From Clostridium lundense DSM 17049 (GTDB lineage Bacteria; Bacillota; Clostridia; Clostridiales; Clostridiaceae): DNA of 64,000 nt. Shown here in pieces: positions 51,754 through 60,499 of the stretch. How positions within the stretch are numbered: the first letter of the stretch is position 1; the number at the start of each line of letters is the position of its first letter. Both the position numbers and the translations under genes were made by a program. The notes beneath the pieces are model-generated. The model saw nothing but the letters and a program-made list of their open reading frames with translations. It had not been told where the DNA came from and did no database searches. The stretch spans positions 62,001 to 126,000 of the forward strand of contig NZ_JHVC01000008.1 in NCBI RefSeq assembly GCF_000619945.1, read 5' to 3'.

Positions 51754-52120
51754 AGTCTGTCTTATTATCTTTTAGTGGTAGAGTTGAGTATTTTAGAGCC
51801 TTTACCACTATTTTTTAACTACTTCTTATCACTTATGACTTTTAGTGTTATGTAGTTAATGTTTTTACATTAATTTCCTTAATTCTATTAACCTTATTTT
51901 ATCATGCAACTTGTTTTTATTTTTACATTATTTACTACACATAAGCAAAAAATACCGTTGTAATTGAAGTATCAACATTTCAGTTACAACGATATTTTCT
52001 TTTACTTTAGGTTGAAAGGGGGTAAGGTGGTAAAGATTTTATAAAGTATTTTTAGTTTTATCAACTAGAATTTACTTTTTAATTTTATTTACCGCTCTTC
52101 ACCCTCTGCCCCTTTACTCA
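51754..52120. other. Non-coding stretch with a long hairpin
   Basis: No gene is visible. A strong stem, CGTTGTAATTGAA with TTCAGTTACAACG at 51956-51991, probably ends transcription from the right. A sequence of unknown origin abuts the hinge at 51753. Confidence 0.55.
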
Positions 52121-52142
52121 CTACTTTATTAATATTATGCAG
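52121..52142. repeat. Cassette-end palindrome, copy 5
   Basis: CTACTT-N10-ATGCAG, left arm degenerate, downstream of the Imm30 fragment. Confidence 0.55.
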
Positions 52143-52232
52143 TATTTATTTTTCTCGTCTTGATTGATTTGACTGTATTTTAATATTTACATTTTTTATC
52201 CAGCTACTTAACTCTTTATTATGCAGCTAATA

Positions 52233-52420
52233 TTAATCCATATATTCTTCTACAACTTCAATATTATCCTCTAAATTTAAATTAGGATACTTATGAGAAA
52301 TACTTTTTAAGCATTCTATATATTTATTACTTTGAAGATTATATGTTACTTCCTCAAAAACTTCACTGGCAAGTAATATCTCCTTTTCATTTTTTCTTTA
52401 TCATTAAATAACATACACTG
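52233..52420 (-). pseudogene. Imm30-like C-terminal fragment
   Basis: The frame reads EILLASEVFEEVTYNLQSNK, then YIECLKSISHKYPNLNLEDN and IEVVEEYMD. One base shift near 52395 would link it to NDKEK upstream. It resembles the tail of Imm30-type immunity proteins, a second broken copy beside the intact gene at 52490. Confidence 0.5.
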
Positions 52421-52489
52421 TATCTTTATTAAATTCACTTAACAACAAATATATTTATAAGAATCATATTATTTTCTTAATCTATATAA

Positions 52490-52942
52490 TTATGATAAGT
52501 CATTTATGCAAGTTTCAAATCTATCGATAAATCTATTATATTGTTCAGTAATTCTTTTCTTTTCATCTTTTTCAAGTAAAATATATTTTTTATTAATCAT
52601 CTTTACATACTCAACAATATTTTTATCTGCACTATGTCTTCTCATTTCTTGCATAAGTTCGCCTAATAAATATGCTTGAATATCATCTTTTCTATTCTTC
52701 AAACAATCTACTACTCTATTGAAATCAATATCATCTATTATATCAATTATCATAGCTTGAAAATATTCGTCACCATCATTGTTCCATAAAAAATTTATTC
52801 CTTTTTCTAATGCTTTTTCACTATCTAAATCTGATAGTATATCAAGTGCTTCAACAGTTTCATCTATATCATTAAAATTATCTATAATTTTTATTAACTC
52901 AGACAAATTTTTTGATTCTAAATATTTATACTTTTCTTCCAT
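52490..52942 (-). CDS. Imm30-like immunity protein
   Basis: The 150-residue acidic, all-helical protein reads LSELIKIIDNFNDIDETVEA, then LDILSDLDSEKALEKGINFL, WNNDGDEYFQAMIIDIIDDI. The repeat-like helix pairs and this order fit the Imm30 immunity family. It follows its tip by 18 bases. Confidence 0.65.
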   Translation of the reverse strand: MEEKYKYLESKNLSELIKIIDNFNDIDETVEALDILSDLDSEKALEKGINFLWNNDGDEYFQAMIIDIIDDIDFNRVVDCLKNRKDDIQAYLLGELMQEMRRHSADKNIVEYVKMINKKYILLEKDEKKRITEQYNRFIDRFETCINDLS

Positions 52943-52960
52943 TTACTAATTTCTCCTATG

Positions 52961-53719
52961 CTATTTTACTTCTTTTAATATAATTGTACTACAGTACGGT
53001 GTGCCATCACTATCTATTATCCACCAACTTTCTACAATTACATCTTTATTAGTACCCTTAATGTAACGAACAATTTTAGTATTTCCAGCTTTAACTTCTT
53101 TAGCTGCATCTAACACAGTATTTGCTATCATTTCATTATTTTCAACTGTATCTGCTATTCCTGCCTTATTTAATAAATCGCCCATTCCTTTAGAACGTTC
53201 ATAATTATGAACTTTCTTATTGATATCTTTTAATTCATTCTTCATTTCTTTTGTAAATTCTGATGGTCTTGTATCTTTTAACTTTGTTAATTCTTCAATT
53301 CTATCTTTTAATTCAGAATAATTTTCTGGTTTCTTAATTTTACCTCTTATATATGCGTCAATTTTTCCTTTATTTACTTGAGCATATCCATCAGTATATA
53401 CTTTAACAGGATTTTGTGAGCCTGGAGGTGTTACTTCTTCAATATTAATATTTTTAGGATTACTTACCCCCTTAGTATCACTAGCATCAATATTTTTATC
53501 AGAAGAACTATTACTATTTCCACCACTTCCACTATTAGAAGCCATCTTACAAAGCACAAGACCAGATGCTGCTATAGAGGACATTTCACCTGCACTGGCT
53601 ATAGAAGTTGCTACATCTAGACATAATACAGGTACTTTAATACCAGTTCCACTAAGAGATAAATAGCGTATTGGAATTTTCCCTAGTAAATTTTTGCCTA
53701 TATTGCTAATTGACTTCAC
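52961..53719 (-). CDS. Cassette 6: module B plus unknown toxin tip
   Basis: The 252-residue frame carries module B (KSISNIGKNLLGKIPIRYLS to GGNSNSSSDKNIDASD), hinge TKGVSNP, and a tip of about 160 residues. The tip has an amphipathic middle (SELKDRIEELTKLKDTRPSE) and a C-terminal beta-rich end: IVRYIKGTNKDVIVESWWII, then GTPYCSTIILKEVK. I do not recognise the toxin family. Pairing with an Imm30-like gene supports a toxin role. Confidence 0.6.
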   Translation of the reverse strand: MKSISNIGKNLLGKIPIRYLSLSGTGIKVPVLCLDVATSIASAGEMSSIAASGLVLCKMASNSGSGGNSNSSSDKNIDASDTKGVSNPKNINIEEVTPPGSQNPVKVYTDGYAQVNKGKIDAYIRGKIKKPENYSELKDRIEELTKLKDTRPSEFTKEMKNELKDINKKVHNYERSKGMGDLLNKAGIADTVENNEMIANTVLDAAKEVKAGNTKIVRYIKGTNKDVIVESWWIIDSDGTPYCSTIILKEVK

Positions 53720-54180
53720 GCCACTTGCTAGTGTTGCTACATCTTTAAATAATCTAAATACAAATCCGGTTCTGACATTGACGGAATATCAATATTGGAT
53801 ATTTCCTTATCTGTATTTACTATTATTTTTATTTTTGAGTGCAATTGATTATCTATTGTATATTATATGTTCTCAATTCCATTAACTTTTAAGTGGAATT
53901 ATTGAGCCTAGGTTTTGCTATCAGCCTTGTTTTACTGTCTACTAAAGGTACTAGTATTGATTGGCAAGGAACTCCTTTATCAGATGCTTATACTTGAGAA
54001 ACTGCTAAAAAATTTTAATCACCTATCAATCTCTATTAAATCAGTAGCTTTAGCCTTTATTCAACGCTTTTTAAGTCCAATGCCACTCTTATTCGTATTC
54101 TTTTAGAACTCTGTTTTCTGATGTGTTAACGTTGCTTTTTGATATAGTTCTTTTGAATGGTGTATTTATAACATATGTTA
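53720..54180. other. Degraded module B start and inter-cassette repeat, copy 4
   Basis: From 53720 to 53815 a frameshifted remnant resembles SNIDIPSMSEPDLYL. The inter-cassette repeat follows (53830-53960), then unrelated AT-rich sequence. No intact gene is seen. Confidence 0.5.
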
Positions 54181-54186
54181 ACTACT

Positions 54187-54232
54187 AAAAAAATAATGAA
54201 CCAGCCTACTCAATTTCAGCTAGTTCATTTCA
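54187..54232. terminator. Terminator-like hairpin, 'AATGAACCAGCC' family
   Basis: AATGAACCAGCC and AGCTAGTTCATTT form an imperfect stem. Confidence 0.5.
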
Positions 54233-54240
54233 TCTTTTCA

Positions 54241-54262
54241 ATGCATTATTTAGATTATACTA
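54241..54262. repeat. Cassette-end palindrome, copy 6
   Basis: ATGCAT-N10-ATACTA, a degenerate copy downstream of the 54.4-kb immunity gene. Confidence 0.45.
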
Positions 54263-54395
54263 CTAATTCACCTTAACCTTTCATTGATTTTACTATAATA
54301 CTCTTATATAAATTTTTATGCAGTAACTAAAATCAAATTTTTGCATCTAGTTTACATAAATAGCTTATAATTAGATAATCCTCTTGTTATAATTT

Positions 54396-54641
54396 TTATG
54401 ATGCACTCTCAACCTTAGAAGGAAATTCTCCTGTTTCTTTATAAACTTTTTTTATCTTTGATGCAATTTTAAACAATCCTCTGTCAGAAAGGCTTCCTTC
54501 TTCACTCTTTAGTATACTTAATTCCATAGTTTCCTTATCAAACTTAATTTTACCTGTTGGTTCTTCATAATCACTACCTGCCTTATATATTACAACTTCT
54601 TTATCTTCTAATTCTTTTCTTCCATAAACATTTATAGCCAT
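54396..54641 (-). CDS. Immunity protein of cassette 5
   Basis: The 81-residue protein reads MAINVYGRKELEDKEVVIYK, then GKIKFDKETMELSILKSEEG and ends GEFPSKVESAS. It is a paralogue of the orphan at 41639-41890. It starts 12 bases after the tip stop. Immunity is inferred from coupling. Confidence 0.65.
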   Translation of the reverse strand: MAINVYGRKELEDKEVVIYKAGSDYEEPTGKIKFDKETMELSILKSEEGSLSDRGLFKIASKIKKVYKETGEFPSKVESAS

Positions 54642-54653
54642 ATTATTCTCTCC

Positions 54654-55379
54654 TTACCTTAATGATTCTACATAACCATTCCAATCAAAAATTTCAGTAG
54701 TTACATCATGTGCCTGCCTCTGAGTGCATTTATTCATTCTATAATACGTTGACTCATATAACTCATGCTTAAGTAGCAATATATCATTATCATAAAATTC
54801 TCCTTTGCAAAGTCTTTCCCACGCCATTGCCATTTCATAATCTGGGTCTAATCTTCCCATTCCAGAATCTTTCAATACTTCATCTAAAAATACATGTTCC
54901 TTAATTTGATTTATATCTTTAATATCCCATCCAATATTATTTGCTATTTTTTCAACATCATCACTTATTTCTCTAAATGAATCATACATTTCTTCAGCTA
55001 TTTCATCTAATTTATCATAATTCCTAGTTGTAATCTCTGTAGGTTTATATACTCCTTCTTTATAATTATATTTATAAATATCATCAGAATATTTATTAAC
55101 TATATCGTCAAGAGCTTTAGCCGCCCTCTTAGTATTATTAGCATTAATATTTTTATTAGAAGAACTCTTGCCCTTCCCTGTAATTTTAGAAATCTGATTC
55201 TTAAAGTATGATGTTTCTTCTGGTGAGCTATTGATATATCCCCCACCTGCTATAGCATATTCTGGCTCTAAGCCAAGAGCTTTTCTAACATTATACCTTG
55301 CTTGATTAAGGGCATTTAATCCATCATCTGCTTTTGCTGCTCCTGCTCGTAATAAATAGGTCATCAACTTTATTATCAA
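54654..55379 (-). CDS. Cassette 5: module D plus HELxES-type toxin tip
   Basis: The 241-residue frame starts with pre-toxin module D (AGAAKADDGLNALNQARYNV, RKALGLEPEYAIAGGGYINS), then SSSNKNINANNTKRA as hinge. The tip ends IKEHVFLDEV, LLLKHELYESTYYRMNKC, TQRQAHDVTTEIFDW. The HELxES and downstream His-Asp/Ala core match the 48-kb tip, so they form one family of unknown activity (metal binding by His/Glu is possible). Upstream coding is broken at 55380. Confidence 0.65.
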   Translation of the reverse strand: MIIKLMTYLLRAGAAKADDGLNALNQARYNVRKALGLEPEYAIAGGGYINSSPEETSYFKNQISKITGKGKSSSNKNINANNTKRAAKALDDIVNKYSDDIYKYNYKEGVYKPTEITTRNYDKLDEIAEEMYDSFREISDDVEKIANNIGWDIKDINQIKEHVFLDEVLKDSGMGRLDPDYEMAMAWERLCKGEFYDNDILLLKHELYESTYYRMNKCTQRQAHDVTTEIFDWNGYVESLR

Positions 55380-55556
55380 TCCTAGCAGTTACCTCATTAA
55401 ACTTATTAGCTGCTAAAGCCTCCAAAAGGACCAAATATAGCTCCAGATACTGCACCTGTAAATGATTCTCTCCCTCCAGCTTACAAGCTTTATAATATCC
55501 TTTATCTTCTATTTCATAACTTGCTTTAATTGATCTTCTAAAATAAAACATATTAC
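55380..55556 (-). pseudogene. Fused N-terminal fragment of cassette 5
   Basis: MFYFRRSIKASYEIEDKGYY, then KAC is joined at GCTTGTAAG to CTGGAGGGAGAGAATC, the start of the GGRESFTGAVSGAIFGPFG segment. The junction shifts the reading frame. Similar fusions lie at 59.5 and 63.7 kb. Confidence 0.6.
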
Positions 55557-55605
55557 GTATGTAACAATATAATTTTACTTTAATATTTTTATAATTTTCT
55601 ATTTA

Positions 55606-55661
55606 TAATAACAAAAATCCAATAGACACTTAAATTTAGCATCTATTGGATTTTTGTTATT
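55606..55661. terminator. Terminator hairpin, 'ATCCAATAGA' family
   Basis: AACAAAAATCCAATAGA pairs perfectly with TCTATTGGATTTTTGTT. Relatives are at 59869, 61710 and 63847. Confidence 0.85.
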
Positions 55662-55717
55662 AACTTAAATTAGGTATTAAAGAAAATTTTTATGGCTAAA
55701 AAGCTTTTTCTAATGAT

Positions 55718-56431
55718 TTAATTTTGAAAACCAATAACCATCCATTCATCTACTACATCCCAAAATTTCAAATTATATTCTGGCTCATCTTTTGATGACC
55801 ATAATATTGCATCATTTATTCCCTTTTCACAGTCAACAACAACATATGTTCCTAAAGAATTGTTAAAAAAACCAAAAGAAGTTAAAAGATTTAGCTTTAA
55901 GTTTTCTTCACCTATATCCTCAATAATCCCCCATTCTTCCTCCCACAGACATGTCACATCGTTGTATGAATCCAATCCCATCCCTTTACTTGGATAATAA
56001 TAAAATCCGTTATGAACATTATCATAAAACCTCTTTATTTCATCAGGTACTACACTCCAATATTCATTTAATTTCTTATTTAATCTTTTATCGCATGGGT
56101 TATTCCCTTCATAATACTTAATCTTATTATCTTGATTTTTCACTGTATACAACACAGAGTAGTATTCTCCAATATTCATTATTTCAATATCAATCAAATG
56201 TTCATTTAAAAAAGAAATAGTATTACTCATCTCTTTTCCAACAGAAGATCTCCACACATCTAGCATTTTTCTTTTCCTCACATCAACATTTTTTTCACTA
56301 AATATATCTTTCCATACTTTAGGTAATACGCCGTCAGGAATCTTCTTAACATCATCTGTAGTTAATAAATTCACCTTATTAACTTTACTAAGTGTATATT
56401 TATTAAGAAATTCTATCTTTTCTTTATTCAT
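55718..56431 (-). CDS. Immunity protein of cassette 4 (SUKH-like)
   Basis: The protein of 237 residues starts at 56431 (MNKEKIEFLNKYTL), with AAAGGAG before it; its ATG overlaps the tip stop as ATGA. It reads VKKIPDGVLPKVWKDIF, later GFYYYPSKGMGLDSYNDV and FNNSLGTYVVVDCEKG. The layout resembles SUKH/SMI1-like proteins that guard against HNH nucleases, which fits the tip upstream. The match is weak. Confidence 0.6.
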   Translation of the reverse strand: MNKEKIEFLNKYTLSKVNKVNLLTTDDVKKIPDGVLPKVWKDIFSEKNVDVRKRKMLDVWRSSVGKEMSNTISFLNEHLIDIEIMNIGEYYSVLYTVKNQDNKIKYYEGNNPCDKRLNKKLNEYWSVVPDEIKRFYDNVHNGFYYYPSKGMGLDSYNDVTCLWEEEWGIIEDIGEENLKLNLLTSFGFFNNSLGTYVVVDCEKGINDAILWSSKDEPEYNLKFWDVVDEWMVIGFQN

Positions 56432-56999
56432 TGATTCCACTCCTTTAACATTTTATCAATTAATTCTTGTAGTTCACCTTCCAATTTTTCCTCTTTTGGA
56501 ATCATTTCTTCCCTAAACTTAGGATCAACTTCAATATTTCTCTTTTTATATAGAATCCAGTCCTTAAAAGACTTCCTACCTTTTGATGTATCAGCTGATT
56601 TACTTAGCCCTACGAAATTTTTCTTATAATTCAGTACCTTTACTTGTTGATCAAATGAAAGTTGGTCAAAACCTTCCATACAAACTATTTTTTCATAGAA
56701 ACTATATGATCCGCTTCTAATGCATGTTTTTGACCTTCTTTTAACTCAATTTTCATACCCGGTAAGGCAGGATCATCCATTGATAGTATAATGTTTTCAT
56801 TTACCATATCCTGTATTTCATCTGATGGTGTTTTTATACGTAGTTTGTCATATAAACTTTTTGATATTTTCTGTTCTCCATACCTTGCCCTTTTAACTTC
56901 ACTTAATCGTGTATTACCTTCAGCCGCCCCCTTAGTATTAATATTTTTATTAGAAGAACTATTCACTTCCACTATTAGAGGCCATCTTACAAAGCACAA
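56428..56999 (-). pseudogene. Cassette 4: HNH-type nuclease tip with frameshift in an A-run
   Basis: After hinge TKGAAEG the frame reads NTRLSEVKRARYGEQKISKS, then EGQKHALEADHIVSMKK and a stop at ATGAAAAAATAG. One more A would continue IVCMEGFDQLSFDQQVKVLN, YKKNFVGLSKSADTSKGRKS, FKDW (56428-56679). DHI, then N-F and N-x-SKG-x-KS-W are the HNH/Endo VII order. So this is an HNH toxin tip broken by loss of one A. Confidence 0.7.
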
Positions 57000-57621
57000 G
57001 ACCAGATGCTGCTATAGAGGATATTTCACTTGCACTGGCTATAGAAGTTGCTGCATCTAGACATAATACGGGTATTTTAATACCAGTTCTACTAAGAGAT
57101 AAATAGCGTATTGGAATTTTCCCTGGTAAATTTTTGCCTATATTGCTAATTGACTTCACGCCACTTGCTAGTGTTGCTACATTTAATACAAATTCTGCAG
57201 CATCAAATCCTTTTTTATATGGTGCTTTATCTCTAAAAAATTGATGTGAAGAATTAGATGCATTCCTTTTTCCATCCTTTATATGTATATGGAAATAATT
57301 TAGTTTCAGGAAATTGAAAGGTACTATTTGAAATATACCTGATTCATTAGCCACACTTACCAGATCTAATATACATCGAAAGGTCCAGTCTATACCTGCA
57401 TATAACTCTGTCTTAAACATATTGGTTGCACCAGTCACAGCACTCCAAAATTCTGCCTTTAATACTTCTCCGTAATCAGTTTTGGATATATCTCCTCCAT
57501 TTTTTGATAATTGGGAGTTTATGTTATCCGTCCCAGCTTTAGAAGCACCTGCTGCAGCACTTACAGCTATTGCCCCTATTGCTGCCACTGCTAGTGTTGC
57601 ACCCACTCCAAAAGTTGCCAT
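56959..57621 (-). pseudogene. Cassette 4: longest pre-toxin module (E+B)
   Basis: The 220-residue frame has an Ala/Val-rich hydrophobic start (GATLAVAAIGAIAVSAAAGA), then AEFWSAVTGATNMFKTELYA, FHIHIKDGKRNASNSSHQFF and module B (VATLASGVKSISNIGKNLPG). It ends NSGSE because 11 bases of the Gly/Ser linker are missing compared with the copies at 50.1 and 53.5 kb. Module E seems closest to the intact pre-toxin region of the parent. The frame continues upstream as RWRKLAIAAVAAVAVVASMA with no start codon. Confidence 0.6.
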
Positions 57622-57785
57622 TGATGCTACTACCGCTACTGCAGCTACCGCAGCAATAGCTAGTTTTCTCCATCTAAATCCTTTCTTTTATTCCTTTTAT
57701 TTCATAATAAAAGCAATCTGTATCATGTCCTGTCTCAAGTCCACCTGCTTCATAAAATCTCTTTAAATCCTTACAAGCTTTATAA
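57622..57785 (-). pseudogene. Truncated N-terminal fragment
   Basis: It reads KGYYKACKDLKRFYEAGGLE, then TGHDTDCFYYEIKGIKERI and a stop. A one-base shift would join it to KGFRWRKLAIAA of module E. It is the same fragment found at 55.5, 59.5 and 63.7 kb, here in its longest form. Confidence 0.55.
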
Positions 57786-57930
57786 TATCCTTTGGATTAT
57801 AGTTTCAACTTTTGAATTTAGTATTTGTCCTCTATTTGATGTATACATTTTTAATTTTGTTATTGATTTATTTTCTGTTGCAAATTCGTTTAATTCATTT
57901 GCGTCTATTTCTATCCATAATTCTACTATT
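57786..57930 (-). pseudogene. Short unknown fragment
   Basis: The frame reads IVELWIEIDANELNEFATEN, then KSITKLKMYTSNRGQILNSK, VETI before fusing to the KGYYKAC fragment out of frame. It begins a few bases after the WG-repeat gene stop. Source unknown. Confidence 0.35.
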
Positions 57931-57935
57931 TTTCT

Positions 57936-58877
57936 CTACCAAAGACTAAAGTTTTTAGGCTTATATACCCATTCTCCTTTTTTATTTACATATCCCCATT
58001 CCATAGGTTCTTTTGTTGCTACCAATCCTAAACCATTTTTAAAATCATCTGCTGATAAAAATACATTTTTTAAAATTTCGTTTCCATAAATGTCTATATA
58101 TCCATAGGAATCATCATTGCAAAATACGGCAATACCTTCATTGAAATTATTTAATACATCGTATTTACTTTTTATAACAATTTCATCCTGTTGATTTATA
58201 TATCCCATCTTATTTATATCCTTTGATAAATATGCAGCTAATCCATTATGAAAATCCAACACATAACTATACCTTGGTTTAATTACAACTTCACCTAATT
58301 TATTGATAAAACCTTCTTTTCCTCCATCTTTAAAAGATGATAATCCTTCTGAGAATTTTCCTACATACTCAAATTTAAAATCAATTACCGTATTGCCATT
58401 AATATCTATAAATCCATATTTACCATCTTGATTTTTAGCTGACATAACACCTTCTGAAAATTCATTTATTGCTAGAAAAGTAGGTTTAATTAAAAAGTCT
58501 CCGTTTTTGTCTATTATTCCGTCTTTATTATCTTGCCTCACTATTGCAAATCCTTCTTTATTAAATCCTCTCCATACCCTATCAAATCGTGTCTCAATAA
58601 CAAGCTGTCCTTTTTTATCAATAAATCCATATTTACCATCTTTCTTTATCTCAGCATAACCATTTTCAAATTTTAGATACCAATCAACATCTGGTTTTAT
58701 AAAAGGATTATTATCTTCATCAATAAAATACGATTCTCCTTCAACTGTTGTCACCTTAGCAAGACCATCACTAAACTCCATAGCATCTTTATACATTGGA
58801 GTAATTTCTATCTCACCTTTACTATTTATATATCCATATAATTTATCTTTTTTTATTAAATATAAATATCGTTTCAT
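57936..58877 (-). CDS. WG-repeat protein, candidate immunity protein of cassette 3
   Basis: The protein of about 313 residues is built of roughly eight WG/KWG-type repeats: YGYINSKGEIEITPMYKDAM, GKYGFIDKKGQLVIETRFDR, YGFIDINGNTVIDFKFEYVG, and so on, each of about 35 residues. I start at 58877 (MKRYLYLIKK), with GGAGGAAATT before it. WG-repeat proteins are widespread, often of unknown role, and some lie in toxin loci. It follows the tip at 58918, so an immunity role is possible but unproven. Confidence 0.7.
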   Translation of the reverse strand: MKRYLYLIKKDKLYGYINSKGEIEITPMYKDAMEFSDGLAKVTTVEGESYFIDEDNNPFIKPDVDWYLKFENGYAEIKKDGKYGFIDKKGQLVIETRFDRVWRGFNKEGFAIVRQDNKDGIIDKNGDFLIKPTFLAINEFSEGVMSAKNQDGKYGFIDINGNTVIDFKFEYVGKFSEGLSSFKDGGKEGFINKLGEVVIKPRYSYVLDFHNGLAAYLSKDINKMGYINQQDEIVIKSKYDVLNNFNEGIAVFCNDDSYGYIDIYGNEILKNVFLSADDFKNGLGLVATKEPMEWGYVNKKGEWVYKPKNFSLW

Positions 58878-58917
58878 AATTTCCTCCATACTAACAATTA
58901 GTGATTTATAAATTTAT

Positions 58918-59235
58918 TTAGTCAAATGTTTCTCCAATTTGCAAATACCAATCCCTTTGCCATTGATCTATATTTGTTGATAGTGGATTATATGTTACAT
59001 CAATATTATTTCCTGGTATCTGAACTCTTACATACCCGTTAGGTAAAATATCAGTTGTAACCTGCATTCCTTCACAATTTTTGGCCCTATAATTCTCAAA
59101 CCATCTCATAGAGCTACGATTTACATTTTCTGTATTAATTGGACTATCCTCAATACAATTATCTTTTGCTCCTTCCTGCACACTTTTTATATGTCCTGGA
59201 TCCATACCTTTGACTACCTGCTCTAATACTCCCAT
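58918..59235 (-). CDS. Cassette 3: small toxin-tip candidate whose frame starts in mini-element M3
   Basis: The 105-residue frame reads MGVLEQVV from the end of M3, then KGMDPGHIKSVQEGAKDNC, NRSSMRWFENYRAKNCEGMQ and ends IDQWQRDWYLQIGETFD. The DPGH and CxxGM pattern is not one I recognise as a named toxin. Position between a module A fragment and a possible immunity gene suggests a tip. No good ribosome site is visible inside M3. Confidence 0.45.
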   Translation of the reverse strand: MGVLEQVVKGMDPGHIKSVQEGAKDNCIEDSPINTENVNRSSMRWFENYRAKNCEGMQVTTDILPNGYVRVQIPGNNIDVTYNPLSTNIDQWQRDWYLQIGETFD

Positions 59236-59331
59236 CTTCTTTAAAGTGGGGGTAAAGAACGGCTACGTCCCTGGATAACGATTTCTAAAACTTCAGTTGG
59301 AGTAAAAACTCCTTCTGAAGCCAAGAACTCT
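59211..59331 (-). mobile_element. Mini-element copy M3, right edge altered
   Basis: It matches M2 over nearly its whole length, with the left hairpin (slightly changed) and the sequence ending GGTAGTCA. The ATCGG-ATAAAC right end is missing and the element runs straight into the tip frame. Confidence 0.65.
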
Positions 59332-59590
59332 GTTTATTCCTTTACCATCTAGTGTTTGCCTTACTATACTTTCAAATCCATTGGTTACTCCACCAAGTAG
59401 CATCTTTCCACCTAAGATTTTTAATGTACCAAAAGGTCCAAATATTGCCCCTGAAACTGCTCCTATAAATAATTCTCTGACTCTAGCCCACCTGCTTCAT
59501 AAAATTTCTTTAAATTCTTACAAGCTTTATAATATCCTTTATCTTCTATTTCATAACTTGCTTTAATTGGTCTTCCAAAACAAAACATAT
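59332..59590 (-). pseudogene. Cassette 3: N-terminal fragment fused to module A
   Basis: MFCFGRPIKASYEIEDKGYY is joined through KNLKKFYEAGGLE to RELFIGAVSGAIFGPFGTLK, LGGVTNGFESIVRQTLDGKG, IN and then M3. The joint at AGGTGGGCT is out of frame. Same fusion type as at 63.66 kb. Confidence 0.6.
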
Positions 59591-59868
59591 TACGTGGTTC
59601 AATTATATCACAAAATAATTGAGATAATTTTTATAGTTTATAATATATATCCACAACAAATTCTTCTACTAGCTTTATTGTTGTTATCTTCCTTTCATTT
59701 TTTATTTTTTGACATAGCAAAAAGACCTGCAACATAATTAACTTCTATTACTGGTCTTTTTTATGTTTAAGTTATATCTAGTACATAGTTATACCAGAAC
59801 TATTGATATTACTGAGTTTGGGTGTAAGGACATATTTTGAGACAATTGGTTCCCCCACTACGTGAAAA

Positions 59869-59903
59869 AATCCAATAGACACTATTTCAGCATCTATTGG
59901 ATT
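59869..59903. terminator. Terminator hairpin, 'ATCCAATAGA' family
   Basis: AATCCAATAGA pairs perfectly with TCTATTGGATT. Confidence 0.7.
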
Positions 59904-59934
59904 CACCATTTATTTTCCTTTGTATACAGACTCA

Positions 59935-59956
59935 CTACATAATGATAATTATGCAG
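59935..59956. repeat. Cassette-end palindrome, copy 7
   Basis: CTACAT-N10-ATGCAG downstream of the 60.1-kb immunity gene. Confidence 0.6.
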
Positions 59957-60117
59957 CTAAATTTTTAGAGTCGTCTCTACTAATTAATATCATCATAAAA
60001 ATCACCTTTTTATGCAGTGTTTTTTATTTACCTTATGTTTTGTTTTATTAAACAATATTACTCTTAAGCTAAGATTATAGTATTGTAAATCTTCTCATAA
60101 AACACAAGCTTATTATA

Positions 60118-60486
60118 TTAATCATATAAAATAAATGCTTCGCAATTATTATCTATTGCATCTTTTAACATACTCAAAATAATTTTTATTATTTCTTTTT
60201 CCTCATTTTCCAATTTAGCTACTTCTATCTCCATTAACTGTTCATATGACTCCTCAAGATTTTGTATTAACCATGGACTTTCATCATACCACCCTATACC
60301 TAACTGATAATAATATGCTAATGCTGTCCATCTACCTTCCTTTGGCTTAATTTGTTTCATTATGTTATCAAAATAGCCACTCCACATTCCAAATTGACGT
60401 TTTATATTATTTTCTTTTATTATACTAAATGTAATTTCAGGTTCACCTTCAAACCCTATATAATATTTTTCATCTATATTACTCAT
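60118..60486 (-). CDS. Immunity protein of cassette 2
   Basis: The 122-residue acidic protein reads MSNIDEKYYIGFEGEPEITF, FGMWSGYFDNIMKQIKPKEG, then YYQLGIGWYDESPWLIQNLE. It follows the type-30-like tip by 13 bases. No family is recognised with confidence; immunity is inferred from position. Confidence 0.65.
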   Translation of the reverse strand: MSNIDEKYYIGFEGEPEITFSIIKENNIKRQFGMWSGYFDNIMKQIKPKEGRWTALAYYYQLGIGWYDESPWLIQNLEESYEQLMEIEVAKLENEEKEIIKIILSMLKDAIDNNCEAFILYD

Positions 60487-60499
60487 TATTTAATCCCCC

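Larger units (their letters stand above)
59591..60117. other. Non-coding stretch with two hairpins and a cassette-end palindrome
   Basis: AAAAAGACC / GGTCTTTT (59718-59762) and AATCCAATAGA / TCTATTGGATT (59869-59903) are terminator-like. CTACAT-N10-ATGCAG lies at 59935-59956. No gene is seen. Confidence 0.6.

Noticed and set aside
56685..56720. Programmed ribosomal frameshift in the HNH tip
   Set aside because: A second, unrelated deletion breaks the same gene upstream, so plain decay is more likely; kept only as a slippage possibility.
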